Origin: Adiantum capillus-veneris
Lineage: Eukaryota; Streptophyta; Polypodiopsida; Polypodiales; Pteridaceae
DNA length: 60,000 nucleotides
Direction: 5' to 3'
Assembly (NCBI GenBank): GCA_014529385.2
Contig: CM043966.1
Span: forward strand, 109,662,808-109,722,807
Each line of letters begins with the position of its first letter. Position 1 is the stretch's first letter. Below, piece after piece: positions 22,207-33,116 of this stretch. The notes under the pieces are model-generated. The model saw nothing but the letters and a program-made list of their open reading frames with translations. It ran no database searches and was not told the origin of the DNA. A program made the translations under genes and the position numbers.

Positions 22207-22641
22207 ATGAACTCAAAGCTTCATGACAATGGGATGAAGGTCTTTTTATGGAAGGTACTATGGAGAGCCTTACCAACTTGGTTGAAGGGTTGTACCAGGG
22301 GTATTGGTCCGGTTAGATGCTCAAAATGCAAAACTGCTAGTGAAGACCTCCCACTTCTTTTCAAGAATTGCCCAATGATTTGTAGCCTAGCGAGAAAGAT
22401 TTGCATATGGGTTCAAACGACATGGAAAATAAGATTCTTTAAGAACGATCTCTTCGTGAGAGGAAAGGTGTTTAAGAGTCAAGTGCTCCTTACCACAACA
22501 CCAATTGTTAGATTTTGTTACTTCAAACAGGTATGGACGGCCAAAAATTGTCAAGTCTTCAAAAATTCCATAGAAATAGCTAGGTTCACAGAGATAATAC
22601 AAGAAACCAGGGAGCAATTATCGCCATTGGAAAATGGATGA
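22207..22641 (+). pseudogene. LINE reverse transcriptase C-terminal zinc-binding region
   Basis: A 144-codon frame with KVFLWKVLWRALPTWLKG, RCSKCKTASEDLPLLFKNCP and KICIWVQTTW. This is the order of the zf-RVT domain found after RT in plant L1-type LINEs: 'VFLW...ALPT', then CX2C, 'E...HLF..C', then a tryptophan. No endonuclease or RT core is found upstream, as expected for a 5'-truncated insertion. No poly-A tail is clear after it. The assignment rests on the motif order. Confidence 0.65.
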
Positions 22642-23667
22642 ATAGTAATGAGTAAAACAGGGCAAGAGGTGCAACAATGACTAACTTATTTGGGTAAGGG
22701 TGTGGGCCCTATCTCCGTCGTGGGATGGCATCCCTCTCAACTGATGTAACTATGGTCTATTAAAGATGTCATGGCTTGGCACGAGCATGGCAAGATATTA
22801 TATTTTTTGGTTTTAATATTATAATCCACTCGCCATTACAGAGATGTCTTTCTAATTTGAGGATAAAATCTCAATCATTTTGAGGATAAACTCTCAATCA
22901 AGAACTCATCTTCTTTGGACCGTATGAAAAGCACAAATACTTTTGGAAAGTACAGTTCGCTTGTTGAAAAACACCCTTGTGTTTCAAGCAAAGATCTTCT
23001 AATTAATGCGTGGTTACACAAAAGCTTCCAAGAAAAAAAATCAAAAATATTATAAATTTTTATTTTTATTTTCCAAAACTCACAATTGTGAGTGAATTAT
23101 ATTAATCAACCCAAAAAATTACAATGTGTATTGGTATCATTAGATCACTCCAATCTCAGAAAAATAAAAAAACCTTTTAGAACATCTTAAGTGCATAAGT
23201 GAAGGGTGGGTTTAGAGAATGAAAAGACCCATGAAAGTGGAAAGTCAAAAAACTTTTTGTGTCCATATAAAGAAGGGATGGTTGAGTTCACATTCATACA
23301 TTTAGATTTTTCTTTTTGCTTTTCTTCTCCTTAGAGTGTCCTTGCACTATATAGGTGGTGAATGTATTTTTTTTTAAGCCATTAGGTATACCACCATATG
23401 ATATATATTTGGTATTATTATCTCTCTCATATAATAAAAATATCACCCCTCAAATATGTTCCATGTGACAAAATGTTTCACATAAAAGTAGGCTAGCTGT
23501 CCAAATAATTCTTCAAAGATATTCTGCATCTTTCTCAATCATTGTTCTTATCTCTTTGAACTTCATCAAGTCAATCTCTTCCTTAAAAGAACAGGCATAC
23601 CTAGTGCTTTGATGCCAATATTAGAATTGAACTTTTCAAAAACAATTATAATCAAAGAAAGAAAGTG
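22642..23667. other. Intergenic, with possible copia relic on minus strand
   Basis: No gene is supported. At about 23605-23626 the minus strand reads TTGGCATCAAAGCACTAGG, close to the TGGTATCAAAGC-type primer-binding sequence of copia elements. A few degenerate codons follow it to the left. Its LTR should lie to the right, but the chromovirus-type LTR begins at 23668 instead. Confidence 0.35.
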
Positions 23668-24680
23668 TCATAAAATTCAATATCTAACCAACCCAACTGA
23701 TTTTCTCATCTTAAATTGATCATTTAGTGTGGGAGAATAAACGGGCACAAGGGTTAGAATATAGACATGTGCATATGGATCTATCTCAACATGGGGCCAA
23801 AGTCAAAAGGGTCCGAATGAGAGATGGTATGTCAAAGAGCTAGCAATGGAGACTAAAGACCTTAGGGTTAGTTTCATTAAAGACCTCCAATGGTTAGTGT
23901 AAAATTCCTTAGACTTTAGGTTAAATCTAGGCCTATGCTTGAGGTGCTTGATAATTAAAAGTGCATGAGATGCTTGACAACTAAGGTGCATACTTGAAGG
24001 TAGGCATGTGCTTGAAGTCAAATTCAATCCCTACAAGGAGGGGGTGAGCCCTTAACGCTAGGGGCATGAGAAAGAGAGAGAGGCCATGCACTTACTAACC
24101 CTATCCTTGATGACTAAGGTGCTTGAGGTGCTTAAGCATGTAGGGGGACAAGGTGTGTCTTGAAATTCAACATGCATGCCTACAAAGGAGGGGGCAAGCC
24201 ACACAAGTAGGGGATGAGGATGAATGAATTCTCTCTCTCCCAAAGGGCCCCCCTTTCTCAAGAGGTAAAAGGGACACATGTCAAGCCCCTAGCTAGGTTG
24301 CCCTCAAGGAGTGCCTAAAGCCTATTGGTTGACCCTTAGAGAGGCCCAATGAGGATTTAGCTAATTAAATTAATTGATTAGGCATTTATCAAGCTCTCTC
24401 TCTCAAAGGGGAAAGGAGGACACTTATCAAAAGACTACATCTACTGTTTGAATTGACCCAGGTTTGTGATTGGATAGGCTTGAGAGAGTCAATGAGCTTC
24501 ATGCATGAGCTAGAAGAGGGAGTCGACCCAAGCAAGGAGGGGGCTTGCTTGCAAGGTATACTCTCTCCCACATACACACACTCTCATTGTGTGAAGTGCC
24601 AAGTGCAAGAACTCCATCTCCTTTTCCGAGCTTGTTGAGAACTTGAGAGCCTACACCAACACTCTTGGCTATGGAATGCA
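23668..24680 (+). repeat. Chromovirus-family LTR, possibly solo
   Basis: Starts TGTCATAAAATTC and follows the LTRs at 9756 and 58977 throughout: AACCAACCCAACTGATTTTC, then GGGAGAATAAACGGG, and near its known end CCTACACCAACACTCTTGGCTATGG, which matches the last bases of the window. No chromovirus coding sequence lies on either side, so it may be a solo LTR. Its right end cannot be fixed, because the only other copy that long runs off the window. Confidence 0.75.
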
Positions 24681-25073
24681 ATCAAACAAAGAGCCATGAT
24701 TCAATGCTTAAGCTTGCATCTTTTCCATCTTCATTACTATTCTATTATGTTAGACTAAGCAAGAAGAGTGATGATAAGTGAGGAACTATTTCTTTCTCCT
24801 GTGAATGATTCTTCTTCCTCTTCCCTACCCTCATTCCCGGCTAGCTCTCTCCACCTTCGAAGGTGTTTGAGGCCTTGGCACTGAGGCCGGGATGGTTAAT
24901 GCTTGTACAAATTTTATCTTATGCTCGTGCTTCATGAAGCTTTCCATCTTCATAGCATCACCTAGGTCACAAGGAACACAAAGATTGTATTGTACCAAGT
25001 CTCTCTCTATGTAAGATCTATAATACAAAAGCCTATTGGAGGGGGGACCGGCTCCACATAAATTTGGTCTCAA
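24681..25073. other. LTR end or leader of the next element
   Basis: Uncertain stretch between the comparable LTR part and the first open frame of the family D locus. It may be the rest of the LTR, or the 5' LTR and leader of family D. No primer-binding site was recognised. Confidence 0.35.
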
Positions 25074-25595
25074 TTGTTTTCAAGTTCATTACCTCTCTCT
25101 CTTGCAAAAGTATTGTTCATGCCTCCACAAGTCTTTATGAACCTTAGATATGGTCGTGTACTAGGAAATCAAGGCATATTTGGAGAAACCTCCAATAGAG
25201 TATCCACCAAAAAATGCGTGAATCAAGGCAATTCCTTGCACACTGTCCTTGAAGAAGTTGCAGACACTTTCTCAGATTCAACATCTCAAATGTCTTCTTA
25301 CTCAACTCACTCAAAAACCGGAACGACAGTGCGTTATAAGCATATACTCTCATTCTATAAGACTAATCGCCATGGAGATCAAGTTTACCTGGATCCTAAC
25401 GAAGAGTACGCTATTCGCATTCATGACCATGGTATCGAGTTTAAAAAAGAGATCAGGGCAAACAAACAAGGAAAAATGTACATGGATAGAAACGGAACTC
25501 AATATTTACAAGTCGAAAACCCTGACGTGATAGACAAGTGGGGGTTTAATTCTAAATATGGCAGCAAAAGAAGGACCACCAACTTTAGAATTTGA
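25074..25595 (+). CDS. 173-codon ORF upstream of family D gag
   Basis: Open for 173 codons from ATG to TGA. It has no match I recognise. The N-terminal third is serine- and threonine-rich; the C-terminal half (about residues 90-160) is polar and rich in charged and aromatic residues (YLDPNEEYAIRIHDHGIEF, MYMDRNGTQYLQVEN), like an alternating beta-strand pattern. Its end overlaps by 38 bases, in another frame, a probable gag start at 25558 (MAAKEGPPTLEF). It may be an extra retrotransposon ORF, a spliced leader exon, or chance. It is the only long frame here free of stops while gag carries several. Confidence 0.4.
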   Translation: MFSSSLPLSLAKVLFMPPQVFMNLRYGRVLGNQGIFGETSNRVSTKKCVNQGNSLHTVLEEVADTFSDSTSQMSSYSTHSKTGTTVRYKHILSFYKTNRHGDQVYLDPNEEYAIRIHDHGIEFKKEIRANKQGKMYMDRNGTQYLQVENPDVIDKWGFNSKYGSKRRTTNFRI

Positions 25596-28500
25596 TGGAT
25601 ACGATCAAGTTGATTTGAAGCCTTTGAAACAGCTTAGTACGAATAATCCTAGGATCGGAGTCTATTGTTGAGAGGATAGAAATGTAAAAGATCTTCTGTG
25701 GACCTCGCATGCCAAATCAGGACAACTAACGCCCATGAAGATCATCTATATCTTCAAGATCAAAGATAAGGGATTAATAGATCTACCAACCTACCTGTTT
25801 AGGATTGTTATAACAACAACTTTTTTATGATGACTCCTGAGGAGGTACAACAAACCAAATATCAAGGGTATTCAATAAGGAATTGGATATTGGGCCAAGG
25901 ATCAGAAACTATTCCAAGAGATGAACACCGTGAGAGATCTTCTGAGAGTAATGTTAAGAAACCAGAAACCACCTCATCACACACAAAATCGGGTGACACT
26001 AAAGCCAGTCCAGGGCTACATGAGTCACTATTTCCAACAAACTGGTTTAAAGGACTCGGAACGAGAACAACTGCCGGGAGACCAAGAGACTAGGAGTTGA
26101 ACCAAATAGATGTGTCAGACCAGTTGATTTTCAAAAATGGGTCAAAAAATACAGTGGATTGGGGGATCCATGCGACCACTTAGCAAGCTTTAAGAAAGTG
26201 CTAAGAGCAGAATGCATATTTGACTTCCATACCCAATTCGAGGGGTTTGAAATGACATTAGAAGGAAAAGCATTGACATGGTTCCAAAACATTCCACCAA
26301 GGTCAATCATGGACTTGAACACATTAACTCAAGGATTTGTAGCTGCTTGTTCCAAAATGGGGATCAAACACAATACGGTAGCTCAAATCTACAGCTTTAA
26401 ACAGAAACAAGGTGAGTCTGTTAGGGATTGTGCAACTCAAATGAAACAATACATTTCCAGATACCCAGAGCTAGAGATACCTGCAGAAGAACGACTAGTA
26501 TCATTGTTTCTAGAGGGACTGCTAAACAAAAAACTTCAATCTATACTGTATAGCAAGAAGCATACCACCCTAGAAGAGTGTGTGCTAGATGCTATTGACT
26601 TAGGAGACAATTGTAACATTTTCAACGAAGAAGATGTCCCTAAGGATAACCAAAGTGATAAAACAACATCCACTAAACTAGCACGTGGGAACGATCGCTG
26701 CTGCAGCCCACTTTGAGCCATAGAAGACATGTTCAAAAGGATGAATGACATGATGAATAACATGCAAAAAACACTTATGAGGGGACCAAAACAAGGGATA
26801 CCTCAACAAGGACAACCAATTAGACCACAAATATGGAGTGCAATTGAGGCTAAATGGACCAACCATGAGACCAATGAGTGTTATTACCAACCAAAGTATG
26901 ATGAGAATGTTCAGTATGTGCCCATGAGACCACAAGGACAACCCATGTACAAACATCAGCTTAACATGGCACCAGCTCAAAGACCACCAATGGGTATGGA
27001 AAAAGCTCAACCCGTGTTGGGTCAACAACATCCATATCTGGGACATAATGTAGTGCCTGTAAAGTACATGCATTCAGAGGGAGTCATAGATGAACAAGCA
27101 CTAGTGCCTGTTACACCCTATGTTGAGCCTAGTCCATCTACACTAATGATAGAAGGAGATTGGTATAATTCACATCTACCACCAATGGAAGAACCTGTGA
27201 CTTATACTTCAGCAGAGTTTGCACCAATGTATTATGTAGCTAATCAAGGTGTCATACCTCCTGGTAAGACCCATGATTAAGCCAAGAACAAAAACTGTCA
27301 TAACTGTGGTGCAAATGATCATTAGAAAAATGAATGCCCAGAGCCTGACAAGAACCTCAAGCCAGTTGAAGCTTATTGCACACAATGTTGCAAAAAGGGA
27401 GGACACTTCCCGAAAGATTGTCCTAAAAATCCTTTAAACAAGTGTAAAACAGTAGTGAACGTAGTCCAAGTGATACTTAGTAGCTCATCTAAGAGTGAAC
27501 CGATTGTTCCAATCAAGGTAATCACCCGAGCTCAGGCTAAGAAAAAGAAACATAACTCCTCTAATGATTCAGAGAATACAAAAATGGAATCTCAAAAGAC
27601 CAAAAGAAGCAGAAGCAAAAGGTATGAGATGAGAAAACAAAAACAACGGGCTGAAATCGAGGAGAAAACAAAACAACTATTCCAGGAAAAGGTGAAAGAA
27701 TCTGAAAGTGAAATCAAAGAAACCATCATGAAATCTAGAGGATCAATTTTGGTTGACAAAATTCTTGAGCCTATTAATGCAGCCTTGGAAGCCTACCAAG
27801 CAGCCCTTAAAGCAGGCCAAAACATGGAAAACAAATGGAAAAACTATCCTTCTCCAGACATGGAAGCAACTAAGCTTGAAGCTTATCAAAATTTGGTAAG
27901 AATCATGGAAGAAATGATGGAAAAACAACGACCCAAGCTCAAAAGTATGGCAAAACCTGAGGAGCTTGTGATAACAGACAATCAAGAAAAATCCGAAGTG
28001 GTGGTAGAACCCCACCTTGAAACAAAAGAGCCAGAACTTATAGTGTCGGACAGCAAAGATGCCTTAAATGTAATTCCATTTATAGAAGAAGATTGGCCAG
28101 GATGCTTATGGGAGAAAGTTAAAGAGATCAATGATGGGAGCTTAACTCTAAGGTCAGCTCCTATAGAGGAAGTTTGGTTAGACAATCTACCTCCTTATAT
28201 GGACATGGATGTACAATTCTTATATTATGGGGATTGCGGATCTGAAGCTTTAGGAATGTCTAAACCATTAACCTTGAAAACACTACCCTCTTACTTGGGA
28301 GATAACGAAGATGAATACATAGTGTGTAAGACAACTCAGGTAAAAAGAGCAGAGCAAACCCTAGAAGTAGACAACATTCATTCAATCATGTCTACACCCA
28401 TCAAATGCACTCTTACTTTGGGAGAAATGTTAAAAACCAGACCGTATTTATGGAATGATCTACAAAAAACTCTAGAGAAGGTGAGAATAATGGGACTAAT

Positions 28501-28732
28501 CGCAAAAAATTTGGGAAAATTGAAACACGAAATGGATAACAAAGAGATTCGATCTGTTCCAATGAATAAAATTGTAGAATACTTCGAAGAGAAAGAAGGA
28601 AACACAATCCTTCTAGTGAAATATAATGACATAGAAACCATGGCAATACTGGATAGTGGGGCAGGCATAGCCATAGCCACAAAAGCAGTATGAGAATCTT
28701 GGGGACAACCAGCCATTAGACAAACTCGAATG
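25558..28732 (+). mobile_element. Family D Ty3-like element, gag-protease part
   Basis: Gag, two zinc-knuckle traces, a long lysine-rich linker, and the start of a protease, ending abruptly at 28732 where element C begins on the other strand. RT, RNase H and integrase are absent. The same family occurs as relics at 14103-15200 (minus) and 21109-21690 (plus), so it is moderately repeated locally. Confidence 0.8.
26102..28693 (+). pseudogene. gag: Family D gag-protease in one frame with stops
   Basis: A single reading frame from 26102 to 28693 broken by TGA at 26714, TAA at 27278 and TAG in the first knuckle near 27332. The capsid domain (26159-26560) has FEGFEMTLEGKALTWFQN and FVAACSKMGIKHNTVAQI, as in the Retrotrans_gag family. 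Knuckle 1 reads C-H-N-C-G-A-N-D-H-stop-K-N-E-C. Knuckle 2 is C-T-Q-C-C-K-K-G-G-H-F-P-K-D-C, with one residue too many. A basic, coiled-coil-prone region follows (27455-27760), then an acidic linker and the protease start AILDSGAGIAIA (near 28650). Probably once a Gag-Pro polyprotein of more than 860 residues. Confidence 0.8.
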
Positions 28733-30333
28733 AATTTCTGTCCATTTAAACTTTTGATTCTTTCTAAGCAGTTGATAAAGAGGATCAGCTACATGTGCAT
28801 AATGTGGAATCCAAATAACATAGAAGACACATGCTCCCAGAAACCTTCTAACCTCAGTGATGCTAGTGCATGTTTCTTTCATTCTTTGGATGGCATCTAC
28901 CTTTGATGGACAAGGTTTCCTACCATATGGCCCGCACATGTGCCCCACAATGAGCACTTCTTTGACACCAAACATAGACTTTTTCCCTGACAATGTAAGA
29001 TTCACTTCTTCCAACCTAGAAAAAATTTTATCACAATCATTTATGTGATTTACCACAAACGTGCGACATCCCTTGAGATCCAAAGCTTCATCTTTGTCAC
29101 TTTCTTCACATCCGTTGATAGGCAAATCATCAATGAAAGGCATTGTGATTTGAGGAATAAAGTCACATAAGACCTTATTCATCCCATTCATCAAATGTGC
29201 AACCGAGTTGGTTGCTCCCTGTGGCAAGGTACACATCCTTACCAAACCCAAAGGTGTCCTCATGGTTGTCAAGTCTCTGCTTTCGATTGCAAGCTGAAAT
29301 TGATCATACCCTGAGTAGAGATCCCCCATTGAGTAGATTGCCCTCCCTGCAAACTCCTCTACAAATTCATCCACAATTGGACCTGTACCTACATTTCTAA
29401 TTGTCACCTTGTTCACTGGTTGCATATCTTGGATGAAGCGTAGAGAACCATTCTTCTTTGGAACTATGAACCACCTGTTTGAGTATGGAGCACAAGAAGG
29501 CTCCAAGATTCCCATTTTGATTTTCTCATTTAGTAGCTCTACTAACTTTGGCAAATGAGCCTTTGGAACCGGAATAGGCCGCAGATTCCAAGGCACATGA
29601 GGTATTGTGAAAATTACCATAGGAGCTACAATATAAGGATCAACACATCCTATCTCATGTGGCTCAAATGCAAAAGCCTTACCATGCTTTGAAAGCATTT
29701 CTTTGAAGCACTTTGTCTCCTCCTGTGTTAGAAACTCCTCGCAACCAATCTGGAACTCTTGAAAGGACTCCTTTGTGAAGGTATGCCCGATCTTTTTAGG
29801 ATTCCGCAAACTTGGTTGTAAAGAAGCTTGTTCAATCTTTTCCTTGTTGTTGGGTGGTAAGGGTGAAGCTACTGGTTTCACCTTCTTTGCTACACTCTTG
29901 TATTTAGTTTCAACATGGACTTCTGGGCCAACTGTTTGGCTTTCTTTAAAGGCTTCTATTACTTGATACATTTCCATAGAGCAAACTTCCACAACTTCAT
30001 TTTCAAGATGCAAACTAGACCTCATTATAGCATCAAGCTCACCCATAGAATCTACAAAAGAAACTTGTTCACACAAAGCCAAAACATTTTCAGTAGGCTT
30101 TAGCAACCCACTCTTTTTCATGCCTATTTGTACATTATGCACATATTGCCTCTCATATCTCTTCAAATCTTCAAGTTTTGTAAAACATACTGATCCATTC
30201 CTTGTTACCAAGGAGCTCATCGAGAAAGTTTCACCTATTTTTGGATCAAGCGAGACCCTTTTTCTTTCTGTACCACTGCAATCCCGCTTTACAATGGTAC
30301 TTGGCCAAAACCCATCATTTCTCTATGATCATG
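28733..30333 (-). CDS. pol: Element C pol: reverse transcriptase, 3'-truncated
   Basis: Open in the -1 frame relative to gag-protease from about 30333, so it overlaps the gag end by some 45 bases; the first ATG is at 30220. The N-terminal 150 residues link protease to RT. RT motifs: WFIVPKKNGSLRFIQDMQPVN, YSMGDLYSGYDQFQLA, RTPLGLVRMCTLPQGATNS, and PFIDDLPI, the catalytic F-I-D-D box. The thumb and connection follow (VRRFLGACVFYVIWIP, KNQKFKW). Past codon for KFKW the frame runs into the opposite-strand family D sequence, giving a false tail. No RNase H remains. Confidence 0.85.
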
Positions 30334-32661
30334 AAACTCTTTGTTTACCTTTGGTAGAGGATGTTCTCTGAGGTTGTCACGATTTCTTTCATGGTTTACA
30401 CAGACTGTGAGAAATTGGACAGCTCGTTTATCATCTTTGCTACGTATTCTAGCATATGCTGAACCATCGTCCATTACCTTTGTTTCCATTCGAACTCTCA
30501 CAATGTAGGGTTGTCCAAGGATGAGATGATATGAAGATGTATCCTGTACAAAGAAGTTTTGGTCAATCTTTACATCACCTATTGTTACCTTCAATCTTGG
30601 ACATGCTGCATACAATTCACCGGATGAATTGTTTGCCACTTTTACCATCCAGCCATGATCTGTGTCCATCGGCCATTTGCACTTGTTGTAGAGACTCTTT
30701 GACATTATGTTTATTTCTGAACCATGGTCAATCAAGGCAACAAATGGCTCTTCAAGATCACCTACCTTGACCAAAGTTTCTATAGTAGCCCTTGCCCAAT
30801 GACTTCGTGAATAGTAACTCCTAGGAATATCTTCAACTTCTTCATCATCATTTGAGAAATACACTTGCTTCACTCTCCCACTAGATTGGTAGCATCCTAC
30901 CATAGCTCCATCATTCTCCTTATTTTGCAGTTGCATCCCTTGTGTCTTCGAGGTTTCCCCTTCAACCTGTGGACGAGAAACTTCAGCAAGGGTTTGCCTC
31001 TTCCTCTTGATGATGTCAATGATCTCCTCGTGGAATTCACGCTTTGCAATGCCAAGAACTTCTCCCAGAGTGAACTCAATCTTGCTATTCAAGATCCTTT
31101 CCTTCAAGACTTTCTTTAAATCTGTAACAACCTCAATATCAGATTGTAGTTTATAAGTTGGGCCTTTTGTCTTACCTTTCGTTGGCTCTTTCTTCTTTCC
31201 TGTTGTAGACTCCTCCATGAGTACTTCAGGTGGAGATGCTCCTTGTGTTGAGGGTGTTTGAGAAGGCATTGAGTCGCTTCTTCCCCCACTTCTAGAAGCT
31301 CTTTTTGATGGTCCTTCATCAGCATTCTCACGTCTGCGCTTCTCTTCTACAATTGCCTCATTTTGTTGGCATTTTGTAATGTAGGCATGCACTGACAATG
31401 AGTCCACTGGATCATTCCATCCTGTTTCTAGACGTATGCAATCACCTGCTTCATGTAGAATCTCTTTTGTAAGCTTTCCCTTTTTAGCTAATTGCATGAC
31501 ATTTGGCCAAATTTGACCATGATGGTCACTCACCTCTTCATCACAAAAATGTTCAATTTTTACTCCATAAGTAGCTGCCTCAACTGAAGAGGTGGCATGC
31601 TTGGTTGCCATATCTTCAACTAAGGTTTGCATTCCCCCCTTCCCAAAGTTAGTTCTCAAGGGTAAGTGGATTTTACCATCCTTAAAAAAGACAACATCTT
31701 TTGACAAAGCATCACTAAAATCATCACAATCCCTTCTTACATGGTCTGTACTATCACACCAAATACATCTATTAACAAACCCTTCTTTGGGCTGTTGTCT
31801 TTGCCTAGGAAGTGGCCCTGATGGTTGGCCTTTTTCTTCAAGCTTTGCAAGCTTCACCTTCAAGTCACGCATTCCCTTCACAAGCTCATCTAGCATGGAC
31901 TCATCAAAATTAGGAGCGATAAAAGTAGGCTTTACCATTTTGTCAGGAGTTGAGGTGGAAGGACTTGTAGTGTTTAGTACCATCTTGTCCCTTCTTCTTT
32001 GTCGTTTGGCAAGCAGTGAGACAGCACCTTCAACCTCATTCCAGTCGGTCTTTAGTCCTTGCTCAACATCTTTATCTTCAAGAAGAAGCTCCAAATTTTC
32101 TTGAAACTCTTTACCTGCAACTTGTAAGAAAAGATCTGTCTTCTCTGCATCTAGTGTGGCCCTTTCAGTCCTTGTGAGTTGTGCATAGCGCCGCTCAAAT
32201 TCCCTAAGTAGTTCTGTTATTGATAGTCCTTGCTTTGGCTTGACTACCCATTCTAAGAATGTCCTTTTCGTCACTCTCTCAGAGTCCTCCATGAAATATT
32301 CCTCCTTTAAAGCTACTTTGAGTTCTTCCCAATTTCTCCCATGCCCATCTTTAATTGCCCTAACATGCTCCCTAATTTCTGGAGCAACAACTAGCTCAAA
32401 GCTTTGAATCATCTCACCTTCTGACACGCGATGCAGCTCCATCTCCTTCACATACTCGCGTAAGTACTTGGTTACATCTTTGCCATTCAACTGATCCATT
32501 CTCTTGACGACTGCTTGTATGGCCTTCGTTGTTGAAATCTCCCTTCTTTCAGTAGCATGTTGTTGTTGCATGAACATTGCAAATGCTTGAAACATTTGCA
32601 TTGTTGCTGGGTCAAAATGCATACCCTGTTGCTCAACATGATCACCCATGGTTACCCACAA
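30289..32661 (-). CDS. gag: Element C gag-protease polyprotein, intact ORF
   Basis: 790 codons without interruption. An N-terminal gag of about 300 residues includes VVKPKQGLSITELLREFERR and LFLQVAGKEF. The knuckle C-I-W-C-D-S-T-D-H-V-R-R-D-C (CX2CX4HX4C) is near residue 300, followed by DVVFFKDGKIHLPLRTNFG. A polar linker (GKKKEPTKGKTKGP) leads to a protease near residue 640: FVALIDHGSEINIMSKSLY, with D-H-G at the active site, and YHLILGQPYIVRV at its end. Chosen start: ATG at 32661, 19 bases after the primer-binding site; a second ATG lies five codons in (MGDHVEQQ). It ends at TAA 30289, six codons after a slippery heptamer. Confidence 0.85.
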   Translation of the reverse strand: MWVTMGDHVEQQGMHFDPATMQMFQAFAMFMQQQHATERREISTTKAIQAVVKRMDQLNGKDVTKYLREYVKEMELHRVSEGEMIQSFELVVAPEIREHVRAIKDGHGRNWEELKVALKEEYFMEDSERVTKRTFLEWVVKPKQGLSITELLREFERRYAQLTRTERATLDAEKTDLFLQVAGKEFQENLELLLEDKDVEQGLKTDWNEVEGAVSLLAKRQRRRDKMVLNTTSPSTSTPDKMVKPTFIAPNFDESMLDELVKGMRDLKVKLAKLEEKGQPSGPLPRQRQQPKEGFVNRCIWCDSTDHVRRDCDDFSDALSKDVVFFKDGKIHLPLRTNFGKGGMQTLVEDMATKHATSSVEAATYGVKIEHFCDEEVSDHHGQIWPNVMQLAKKGKLTKEILHEAGDCIRLETGWNDPVDSLSVHAYITKCQQNEAIVEEKRRRENADEGPSKRASRSGGRSDSMPSQTPSTQGASPPEVLMEESTTGKKKEPTKGKTKGPTYKLQSDIEVVTDLKKVLKERILNSKIEFTLGEVLGIAKREFHEEIIDIIKRKRQTLAEVSRPQVEGETSKTQGMQLQNKENDGAMVGCYQSSGRVKQVYFSNDDEEVEDIPRSYYSRSHWARATIETLVKVGDLEEPFVALIDHGSEINIMSKSLYNKCKWPMDTDHGWMVKVANNSSGELYAACPRLKVTIGDVKIDQNFFVQDTSSYHLILGQPYIVRVRMETKVMDDGSAYARIRSKDDKRAVQFLTVCVNHERNRDNLREHPLPKVNKEFHDHREMMGFGQVPL
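30307..30313 (-). promoter_or_regulatory. Candidate -1 ribosomal frameshift site
   Basis: On the minus strand G-GGT-TTT, in the correct phase for gag (codons ATG GGT TTT GGC), fits the X-XXY-YYZ rule. A one-base slip back gives GGG TTT TGG CCA, which is the open pol frame with no stop down to RT. The gag stop follows six codons later. A downstream stem or pseudoknot was not established. Confidence 0.6.
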
Positions 32662-32679
32662 ACTCTCACCCTAGCAGAT

Positions 32680-32703
32680 TCACGTCGGGTTCACCAAAAA
32701 TAT
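32680..32703 (-). other. Primer-binding site and LTR end of element C
   Basis: Minus strand reads CTCGACA, six bases, then TGGTGAACCCGACGTGAA. The complement TTCACGTCGGGTTCACCA ends in CCA, as a mature tRNA 3' end does. This marks the LTR end near 32703 and the start of the internal region. The tRNA species is not assigned. Confidence 0.75.
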
Positions 32704-32903
32704 GTCGAGAAATTTGCGGTCTTGCCAGGAAAGCACCGGGCTTATGGCTGTGAGAGTTTGTGAGAGAACTCAACAAAAACTATATGAAGGAGTTAAACCA
32801 TAGATGCCATGAAGACTAGGGTTTGGAAAGAAGTGCAATCAAAGAAGACTCACTCTTTCTCTCTTGCACTCACACACACAAAGAAAGAACGCAAAAGAGA
32901 ATG

Positions 32904-33116
32904 TCAAAACAATACGAAGATGAAAACATCAAGGCTATGGTCATATCGTATCATGGGTAATATGAAAGGGTTAATGGATGAGTTAATGGCATTCAATCTT
33001 GGCTGACCAAATAGGCTACGAATTGTTCTTTGGAATTGTAGTTTTGTGCTTACCATAATATATATATTTTGTCTAGTGATTGGGATTAATTGTGTGTACA
33101 AATCCTCTTGGTTCAT
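32904..33116 (-). CDS. Small ORF 2 in element C LTR/leader (70 aa)
   Basis: Starts MNQEDLY and ends SLDVFIFVLF. It resembles the adjacent ORF at 33113-33331 and the ORF at 57251-57469: 'I.I.V', 'LQFQ..I..LFG..RLN.I', 'P.ILPMI.YD.SLDV..FVL'. Its ATG overlaps the previous TGA as ATGA. No known family is recognised. It lies upstream of the primer-binding site, so inside the LTR. Confidence concerns a real, conserved frame; expression is not shown. Confidence 0.55.
   Translation of the reverse strand: MNQEDLYTQLIPITRQNIYIMVSTKLQFQRTIRSLFGQPRLNAINSSINPFILPMIRYDHSLDVFIFVLF

Noticed and set aside
32680-32697. Possible tRNA gene
   Set aside because: Only a tRNA 3'-end-like 18-mer is present, with no cloverleaf; its place at the LTR-gag border marks it as a primer-binding site.
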